Assembly (NCBI GenBank): GCA_035624785.1 | Contig: DASPQV010000014.1 | Location: 1 to 64,000 of the forward strand | Direction of reading: 5' to 3' | DNA from: JAJZNI01 sp035624785 | GTDB taxonomy: Bacteria > Chloroflexota > Dormibacteria > Aeolococcales > Aeolococcaceae | Length of the DNA: 64,000 nt | Part shown: piece by piece, positions 58,922 through 64,000 of the stretch | Layout of the letters: every line of letters begins with the position of its first letter | How positions within the stretch are numbered: the stretch's first letter is position 1 | The notes under the pieces: generated by a model | Told to the model about the DNA's origin: nothing | The model's input: the letters and a program-made list of their open reading frames with translations, nothing else | Databases searched by the model: none | Program-made: the position numbers and the translations under genes

Positions 58922-59653
58922 GTGGAAGGGGACCGCCCCAAGGTGCTGGTGGTCGAAGACGACGAGCTGGTGCGCCGGGCCATTCGGCTCACCTGCGAGA
59001 GCGAGGGGTACGTGGTCGCCGAGGCCGACCGGGGAGCCCAGGTGGTGGCTCGCACCCAGACCTTCCGGCCCGACATCGTGCTGCTCGACCTGATGCTGCC
59101 CGACACCAGTGGCTTCGACGTCTGCCGAGAGCTGCGGCGCCGTGGCGAGGAGTTGCCGATCATCATCCTCAGCGCCAGGAATGACGAGATCGACATCGTT
59201 CTCGCCCTGGAGATCGGTGCTGACGATTACATCCTCAAGCCGTTCCGGCAGCGCGAGCTGCTGGCCCGCATATCCCTCCAGCTCCGCAAGGCGAGAGAGC
59301 GCGCCGCCCGGGAGGTCAGCGACGGCCCCGTTCGGATGGACTTCCGGGGGTTGACTATCGACCCGGCGGAGCGGCGGGTCACCCGCCCGGGCGGGGACGT
59401 GGCTCTCACCCACACCGAGTTCGACCTGCTGGCCTGCCTCGCCCAGAATGCCGGGCAGGTGGTGTCGCGGCCGCGGATCATGGATGCGGTCTGGGGATTG
59501 GGCCATCCGATGGACACCCGGGTGATCGACGTCCACGTCCGGAACCTGCGCCGCAAGATCGAAGACGATCCTGGCCGTCCCCGTTACGTCCTGGCGGTGC
59601 CCGGAGTGGGTTACCGATTCGCGGGCGTGAGGGCGGCCGACGTCACCGACTGA
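58922..59653 (+). CDS. OmpR/PhoB-type response regulator
   Basis: 243 residues. The receiver domain shows VLVVEDDELVRR (acidic pocket), the phospho-acceptor Asp in IVLLDLMLPD, the conserved Ser in IILSARND and Lys in YILKPFRQREL. The winged-helix output domain has ALTHTEFDLLACLAQNAGQVVSR in parts and VIDVHVRNLRRKIEDDPGRPRY, then VPGVGYRF. No histidine kinase gene is adjacent, so its partner is unknown. GTG 58922 has no ribosome binding site; TACCCT at 58908-58913, 8 nt upstream, suggests a leaderless mRNA. Confidence 0.94.
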   Translation: MEGDRPKVLVVEDDELVRRAIRLTCESEGYVVAEADRGAQVVARTQTFRPDIVLLDLMLPDTSGFDVCRELRRRGEELPIIILSARNDEIDIVLALEIGADDYILKPFRQRELLARISLQLRKARERAAREVSDGPVRMDFRGLTIDPAERRVTRPGGDVALTHTEFDLLACLAQNAGQVVSRPRIMDAVWGLGHPMDTRVIDVHVRNLRRKIEDDPGRPRYVLAVPGVGYRFAGVRAADVTD

Positions 59654-59695
59654 GGACCCCCCCGGCGCGCTTGATCCCGCTTGTACACTCAGCCT

Positions 59696-59965
59696 GTGGC
59701 CACACCGCCAATGCTGGCGCCCCGTGACGGCGCCGCGCGGCCGTCCGCGAGGCGCGGCCCCGATCCCGTCGCCGGGGTCTCCGCCGTCCTCCTCGGCGTC
59801 CTGGCCCTCGGTCTCGTCGCCGCCGCCGTGATGGCCACCTACGGCTACTACGTGCCGCCGGTGGAGACGCCCATGGTGGGGTCACTGGCCTCGCTCTTCG
59901 GCCTGGTCCTGCTGCTCAACCTTGGCGCGCTGACGGTGCGGCGGCTCCGCGCCCGGGGGCGCTAG
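59696..59965 (+). CDS. Small two-helix membrane protein
   Basis: 89 residues. Two membrane segments (VSAVLLGVLALGLVAAAVMA; SLASLFGLVLLLNLGALTV) are joined by a short loop YYVPPVETPMVG and flanked by basic ends. No family was recognised. GTG 59696 lies 6 nt after TACACT (59684-59689), again a leaderless arrangement. It is 8 nt upstream of the next gene and may be cotranscribed with it. Confidence 0.68.
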   Translation: MATPPMLAPRDGAARPSARRGPDPVAGVSAVLLGVLALGLVAAAVMATYGYYVPPVETPMVGSLASLFGLVLLLNLGALTVRRLRARGR

Positions 59966-59973
59966 GCACCGGA

Positions 59974-60630
59974 GTGCCAGAGCACTCTGCATCCGAGCCG
60001 GCCGGGCAGCCCGAGCAGGAAGGGGTTGGCTTCCCGTCCTACGAGGAGGTCTCCGCTGACCTGATAGAGGCGCTGGACGGCGCCGGGCTGTACGTCGAGG
60101 ACGTCCGCCACCACCTGGAGCCGTCGGTGGGGGACCGACGATTCGAATGCACTATCCGGCTCAGCTCCGCCGATCCCCCCTCGCGTTACCACGTCCATCT
60201 GAGCTTCGTCTGGGATGCGCTGCTCACCTACATCGCCGCCTACGGCCCGGGGGCGGACTGCGAGCTGTACCACGACGACGAGGAGTCCCAGGACTGCCCC
60301 CACCGCAACCTGGTTCCCCAACCCTTCCTGGAGCTCGAGGCCGAGTTCGTGCTCGGGGACGGCGGTTACGAGCTGCGCGACCTGGCCGAGCTGCCCACCT
60401 GGGTGGATACCGTGCAGGGGCTGCTTGCCAAGGCCTTCAAGGACGACGACCGCCCCTCGGTGCACGTGGGCATCGCCGCACTCGGGGCCACCACCCTGGT
60501 CGAGAAGTTCACCGCCGAGCACAGCTGGCTCCTCGACTTCGAGACCCCGCCCGACTTCCCGGGGATCGCCCACCAGATCCTGGCCGCTCTCCGGCTGGTC
60601 CCCCAGCTCGCCGATCGCCTGCCGATCTGA
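59974..60630 (+). CDS. Hypothetical protein, 218 aa
   Basis: A soluble acidic protein without a recognised family. Features: YEEVSADLIEALDGAGLYVED, a strand-rich segment CTIRLSSADPPSRYHVHLSF, an acidic Cys-containing stretch DCELYHDDEESQDCPHRN, and a C-terminal VHVGIAALGATTLVEKF. GTG 59974 is taken; it lies 8 nt after the stop of the small membrane protein gene, so the two probably form a unit. Confidence 0.68.
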   Translation: MPEHSASEPAGQPEQEGVGFPSYEEVSADLIEALDGAGLYVEDVRHHLEPSVGDRRFECTIRLSSADPPSRYHVHLSFVWDALLTYIAAYGPGADCELYHDDEESQDCPHRNLVPQPFLELEAEFVLGDGGYELRDLAELPTWVDTVQGLLAKAFKDDDRPSVHVGIAALGATTLVEKFTAEHSWLLDFETPPDFPGIAHQILAALRLVPQLADRLPI

Positions 60631-60712
60631 GGAGGCACCCTGGGGGCGGAGCGGCGCTCGGGGTGAGGCCGGGTGCGATCGCGCCAGGCAGTACCACCCC
60701 GCCATCGCGAAG

Positions 60713-60753
60713 CAACCCCCTCCGAGGGGTTGTGGACAATCAAGTTCACAACC
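60713..60753. promoter_or_regulatory. Overlapping alternative hairpins and 26-bp dyad
   Basis: GGTTGTGGAC (60728-60737), spacer AATCAA, GTTCACAACC (60744-60753): arms match at 9 of 10 positions. The left arm can instead pair with CAACCCC (60713-60719) just upstream through GGGGTTG (60726-60732). It is the second copy of the dyad at 30270-30295. TGTGGACAA (60733-60741 within it) is also an exact reverse match to the actinobacterial DnaA box TTGTCCACA. The gap 60631-60923 is between convergent genes and shows nothing else. Confidence 0.5.
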
Positions 60754-60923
60754 GGTATTCACGCACGTGGCCCGCGCCGGGCCGGGTGGGAGCGGTTCCG
60801 AAGGCATCTCCGGCGAAGGCATCGCGCTCTGGGCCTGAGCGGAGGACCGATCGCAGAGGGTGCTCGCGCCCACACCGTTGCTTCCCCCGAGCGACGTTGG
60901 TCGAAAGGTCCCCGTCCGGTCGC

Positions 60924-61454
60924 TCAGCGGCCGGCCGCGGCGGCGACCGATGGGTCGACCTCGGCAATCAGGCGGTGCCAGAACGGGCGGTTGGGCAGCT
61001 CTGGGTGGGGCACCCGGGGGTTGCCGGTGCTCGACACCTCGCCCGCGCGGCCGAGCAGGACGAGGTCGGCGTCGGCGCGGCGCGGTCCCCAGCGGTAGGT
61101 GGGACGGCGGCCGCAGGCCGCCTCCGCCTGCTCGCAGACCTCGAGCCAGCGGGCCGGGGCCCAGGGTGACGGGGCCCGGGCCAGCACCACCTGGTTGTGG
61201 AACCAGCCCTGGGCGGTGATCCCCACCGGCAGGGTAAGCACCTCGTTGGAGGCAGCCTCGATGGTCAGGCCAGCGGTCTCCAGGGCGCTCCGCAGGCAGG
61301 CCAGGGCCCGGCCCCGGTGGCCCAGGTTGCTCCCCAGGGCGATCCAGGCCCACTCGGTCGGGGCGGAAGGGGAGGCCTGCGTCTCGTCAGCGCCGGAGGC
61401 CCCGTTCCAGGCGCCGACCCCAGTGGCGCTTCCACCGCCGCCCGCTGGCCTCAC
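60924..61454 (-). CDS. folK: 6-hydroxymethyl-7,8-dihydropterin pyrophosphokinase
   Basis: 176 residues. It activates hydroxymethyl-dihydropterin with ATP for folate synthesis. The motifs WIALGSNLGHR, FHNQVVLA and RWGPRRADADLVLLG (metal-binding Asp pair) followed by VPHPELPNRPFW are those of HPPK. The first 35 residues are a Gly/Ser/Ala-rich, non-conserved extension, so a later start is possible. It overlaps folP by 4 nt on the minus strand. Confidence 0.94.
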   Translation of the reverse strand: MRPAGGGGSATGVGAWNGASGADETQASPSAPTEWAWIALGSNLGHRGRALACLRSALETAGLTIEAASNEVLTLPVGITAQGWFHNQVVLARAPSPWAPARWLEVCEQAEAACGRRPTYRWGPRRADADLVLLGRAGEVSSTGNPRVPHPELPNRPFWHRLIAEVDPSVAAAAGR

Positions 61455-62698
61455 CCGGTGGGTCCCGGCAGCGGCGCCTCGCGCACCTCCTCGGGGATCT
61501 CCCGCAGCACCGCGTCGGCGAGGCGCAGCCCGCGGCGGACGGCGGCGACATCGTGGACCCGGACCATCTCCGCCCCGGCCGCGACCGCCAGGATGCAGAG
61601 CGCCAGGGTGCCCTCCACCCGCAGCTCGGGTGGAGCTCCGCCGAGGACCAGGCCGATCGTCGACTTCCGGGACGGACCGACCAGCAGGGGGTGCCCGATC
61701 CCGCCCAGCTCGCCCAGTCGCTGGACCAGCTCCAGGTTTTGGGCCGGCGTCTTGCCGAAGCCGAATCCGGGGTCGACGACGATGCGGTGGGGCTCTATCC
61801 CGTTCCGGGCCGCGACCAGCAGTGATTCCCGGAGATCGCGGGCGATGTCGGCGAGGAGGTCGCGGTACTGATGCCCTCTACGGTTGTGCATGACCACCAG
61901 GGCCACCTCGGGCTGAGCGGCGAGGACCTGGGCCATGGCCGGATCGCCGCGAAGTCCCCAGACGTCGTTGACCATGGTCGCACCCGCCGCGATGGCGGCG
62001 GCGGCCACCTCCGCCTTCCTGGTGTCGATCGAGACGGGCACGGGCAGGCGCGCCGCCAGCGCCTCCACGATGGGCAGGACGCGGGACAGCTCGGTGGCGG
62101 CGTCGACCGGCTGGGAGTTGGGCCGCGTCGACTCGCCCCCCACGTCGACGGCGTCGGCACCGTCCGCCACCATCTGCTGGGCCAGCTCGACCGCCGCGTC
62201 GACGTCGCCGCCGACTCCGTCACCGGAGAAGGAGTCGGGGGTTGCGTTGACCACGCCCATGACCAGGGTTGCGCCGCCGGCGGCTGTGAGCTTCCGCTCC
62301 CCGCAGGCGATCGGAGGCCGGGCGTGGCGGCTGGCAAGCGCGGCGGAGAGGGCGCGCGAAAGGTCTTCGGTGGCAGAGCCCCATTCGAACAGGTGGGCAG
62401 CCACCGAAGCGAGGACGCCGATGGGTCCGATCAGGAGGGCGCGGGTGCCCTCGCGGTCGCTGAGCACGTGCCCTCCCGCCGTCTGGGCGGTGCGCCGGAG
62501 CACGCGCTCCTGGTCGGGCCTCAGACCCTCGACGGCCAGGGCCTCGACGGCGGCCCGGTGTGCGAGCAGAGCCAGGCCCTCCGCTCCTCCGATCTCCTCC
62601 GCGGCGCGGCTCAGTGAGGCGGGCGCGGTCGGGGTGAGGAGCCGGATGTTGTGGCGCAGTGCCGCCTCGGCGCTCTCGACCTGCGCATCCGTGGGCAT
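61451..62698 (-). CDS. folP: Dihydropteroate synthase with N-terminal extension
   Basis: 415 residues; about 140 more than the compact enzyme. The TIM-barrel part begins near 140 with LVMGVVNATPDSFSGDG and continues with DVGGESTRPNSQPV, VSIDTRKAEVA, VNDVWGLRG, VVDPGFGFGKTPAQNLEL and LLVGPSRKSTIG, ending MVRVHDVAAVR, all substrate-binding motifs of DHPS. It joins p-aminobenzoate to the pterin from FolK. The N-terminal 135 residues form a separate domain, as in DHPS of some archaea and Chloroflexi, of unknown role. It lies 21 nt after the TPR-zincin gene. Confidence 0.94.
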   Translation of the reverse strand: MPTDAQVESAEAALRHNIRLLTPTAPASLSRAAEEIGGAEGLALLAHRAAVEALAVEGLRPDQERVLRRTAQTAGGHVLSDREGTRALLIGPIGVLASVAAHLFEWGSATEDLSRALSAALASRHARPPIACGERKLTAAGGATLVMGVVNATPDSFSGDGVGGDVDAAVELAQQMVADGADAVDVGGESTRPNSQPVDAATELSRVLPIVEALAARLPVPVSIDTRKAEVAAAAIAAGATMVNDVWGLRGDPAMAQVLAAQPEVALVVMHNRRGHQYRDLLADIARDLRESLLVAARNGIEPHRIVVDPGFGFGKTPAQNLELVQRLGELGGIGHPLLVGPSRKSTIGLVLGGAPPELRVEGTLALCILAVAAGAEMVRVHDVAAVRRGLRLADAVLREIPEEVREAPLPGPTG

Positions 62699-62719
62699 GT
62701 CCTGGCTCCGGCGCTTCGC

Positions 62720-63421
62720 CTACGCGTAGCCGTCGGCCTGCAGCGTGGCGTGGTCCATGCCGACCGCGTGGCCGACCTCGTGGAGCACGGTGCGCCGGAT
62801 CTCCTCGATCAGCCCGCCCCGATCCGCGCACCAGTTCTCGATGTTCAGCTGGTAGATCTCGATAGCTGCCGGCGTGGTCTCCCCCCACCCGGCCGCGGCG
62901 CCGTAGACGTTGCCCAGCCAGTAGCCGAGCGCATGGGGGTCCAGGCGGTCCTCGCTCACCATCTCGGGGGCTGGCAGCTGGCGCACCACCACCCCGGTGC
63001 CGGAGCTCTCCAGGAAGTCGGTGACCTGGGGAGGCAGGGTCCGGAGCACTGAGCCGGTCACCCTCTCGAACTCCTCCGGGGTGATCCGGAAGGGCCGGAC
63101 GTGGTCGTCGGGGTCGAGGATGGCGGCGCGCTCGAAGCAGGTGTCCGCGTCCCGATGGCGCCCGCACCACTGGAGCGCCTCGCCAAGGCGGAACCACCCG
63201 TCCGCCGACCCCGGCTCCAGGCGCGTCAGCCGGTCCAGTGCCTCAGCCGCCTCGCCGGGGACGCCGCTGCGCAGGGCCGTCTCGCCGCGGGCCTCCCAGA
63301 CCGCCGGCTCCTCGGGCGCGATCTCGCAGGCTCGGCGGCAGACCTTGAGGGCGTCGGCGAAGCGCTCCCGCTCCTCCAGCTTCTCGATGCGGTCCAGCAG
63401 CCGGTCGACCTCGTCTGGCAT
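62720..63421 (-). CDS. TPR protein with zincin-like metallopeptidase domain
   Basis: 233 residues. About three tetratricopeptide repeats (FADALKVCRRACEIAPEEPAVW; AAEALDRLTRLEPGSADGWFRLG, partly) precede a compact zincin domain of the PF06262 type with HEVGHAVGMDH (HExxH plus His two turns on) near the C-terminus and EEFERVTGSVLRTLPPQV at its start. Family members are small cytoplasmic metallopeptidase-like proteins of unknown substrate; the fusion with TPRs suggests a protein partner. ATG 63421 follows TAGACT (63431-63436) by 9 nt on the minus strand. Confidence 0.82.
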   Translation of the reverse strand: MPDEVDRLLDRIEKLEERERFADALKVCRRACEIAPEEPAVWEARGETALRSGVPGEAAEALDRLTRLEPGSADGWFRLGEALQWCGRHRDADTCFERAAILDPDDHVRPFRITPEEFERVTGSVLRTLPPQVTDFLESSGTGVVVRQLPAPEMVSEDRLDPHALGYWLGNVYGAAAGWGETTPAAIEIYQLNIENWCADRGGLIEEIRRTVLHEVGHAVGMDHATLQADGYA

Positions 63422-63559
63422 CCCGGCCGGAGTCTAGTTGCTCGTAGCCTCCGCCAAAAGCTGCGGGCCGCGTGGTTGGGCACTGCGCCCATATCGAGGC
63501 AGGGCATCCCCACCTAGCCTCATGGACCAAGGACCCGTACGCACCGGGAGAGCCCCCAC

Positions 63560-64000
63560 ATGCCTGCAGCCGATCCCAGCTGGTTGAACTCAGGCGACAC
63601 CGCGTGGCAGCTCACCTCGGCCACGCTGGTCGGGATCATGAGCATCCCCGGCCTCGCCATCCTCTACGCGGGGCTCATGAAGCGCAAGTGGGCCGTCAAC
63701 TCGGCGCTGATGGTCCTCTACGCCTTCGCCATGACCCTGGTGATCTGGACCCTTTTCGCCTACAACATGAGCTTCGGCAAGCCGGGCATCGGCCACGTCG
63801 TCGGAGCCCCGGCGCCCGCCCTGGGCAGCGGCGACCTGGAGAACCAGGCGTCGATCCCGCTGCTCAGCGGTCTGATCCCGGCGATGCGATTCCCGATGAG
63901 CTCGCTGGTGTACTTCCAGTTCGTGTTCGCGGCGATCACCGTGATCATCCTGGGCGGCGCGCTCCTGGGCCGGATCAACTTCCGAGCCTGGGCCCTGTTC
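63560..64000 (+). CDS. amtB: Ammonium transporter AmtB, N-terminal part (3' end outside window)
   Basis: 147 residues are visible. NSGDTAWQLTSATLVGIMSI, PGLAILYAGLMKRKWAVNSALM and FAMTLVIWTLFAYNMSFG are the first membrane helices of the Amt family, with the N-terminal NSGDTAWxLxS signature. It would conduct ammonium into the cell. GGGAG lies 9-10 nt before the ATG. The gene diverges from the TPR-zincin gene; the usual glnK partner, if present, lies beyond the window. Confidence 0.93.
   Translation, partial: MPAADPSWLNSGDTAWQLTSATLVGIMSIPGLAILYAGLMKRKWAVNSALMVLYAFAMTLVIWTLFAYNMSFGKPGIGHVVGAPAPALGSGDLENQASIPLLSGLIPAMRFPMSSLVYFQFVFAAITVIILGGALLGRINFRAWALF

Noticed and set aside
60733..60741. 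A DnaA box marking another origin element
   Set aside because: TGTGGACAA is an exact match to the actinobacterial box, but it is isolated, 9 kb from the dnaA-dnaN gap and part of a dyad that explains it otherwise.
60728..60753. CRP/GlxR-type site (TGTG...CACA)
   Set aside because: The spacing between TGTG and CACA is 12-13 nt in place of the 6-8 expected, and the conserved part of the dyad extends outward, not inward.
1..64000. Insertion sequences, prophage genes, tRNA and rRNA genes
   Set aside because: No transposase, integrase, terminal repeats or recognisable RNA gene was seen when reading both strands; short tRNAs could still be missed by eye.

Overview
The window is chromosomal DNA of a very high G+C bacterium (visibly near 70%, not counted) and includes the replication origin. 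The gene content is compatible with a Gram-positive-like or single-membrane soil lineage of the Chloroflexota / Dormibacterota / Actinomycetota neighbourhood: lipoproteins, many exported proteins, SufR-type Rrf2 plus SUF, frequent GTG starts, and several start codons lying only 6-8 nt after a -10-like hexamer, which suggests leaderless mRNAs. The lineage is an inference from gene content; no marker was compared against a database.

Layout. 1-779 is the 5' part of a secreted repeat protein. 1281-12433 is a minus-strand surface-polysaccharide cluster: dTDP-sugar synthesis (thymidylyltransferase, RmlC-like epimerase, RmlB, RmlD), a VapBC-type toxin-antitoxin pair inside it, an 1871-residue multi-domain glycosyltransferase and a methyltransferase. 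12464-20564 holds a pseudogene fragment and three large exported proteins that share the same C-terminal set of three modules but carry different N-terminal domains (unknown propeller-like domain, DUF1906 glycosidase-like domain, G1 glutamic peptidase). A fourth member, with an S53 (sedolisin) peptidase domain, is at 34773-37616. 21192-23094 encodes an ECF sigma factor and a membrane-anchored propeller protein, followed by a decayed copy of its last blade.

23417-38598 is iron-sulfur cluster assembly: a NifS/IscS-like desulfurase, Rrf2 regulator, SufC, SufB (with an in-frame 341-residue intein), SufD, a Rieske ferredoxin, SufS, then, after an island of exported proteins (31813-37616), SufU and a SufT-like DUF59 protein. 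The Rrf2 and SufU start regions carry similar promoter/dyad sequences, suggesting that the two separated SUF units are co-regulated.

40504-57216 is the origin region: a parS-like site, parA, parB, sodB, lepB, then the minus-strand series rpmH-rnpA-yidD-yidC-jag-M16 peptidase-ndk, divergent from dnaA-dnaN. oriC is most likely 51222-51437 between dnaA and dnaN. recF and the DUF721 gene face dnaN instead of following it, as if a segment had been inverted. rpmH appears to start at an AUC codon. The right end has a DUF4388 protein, an orphan OmpR-type response regulator, folK-folP, a TPR-zincin protein and the start of an ammonium transporter gene. No rRNA, tRNA, transposase or CRISPR array was seen.
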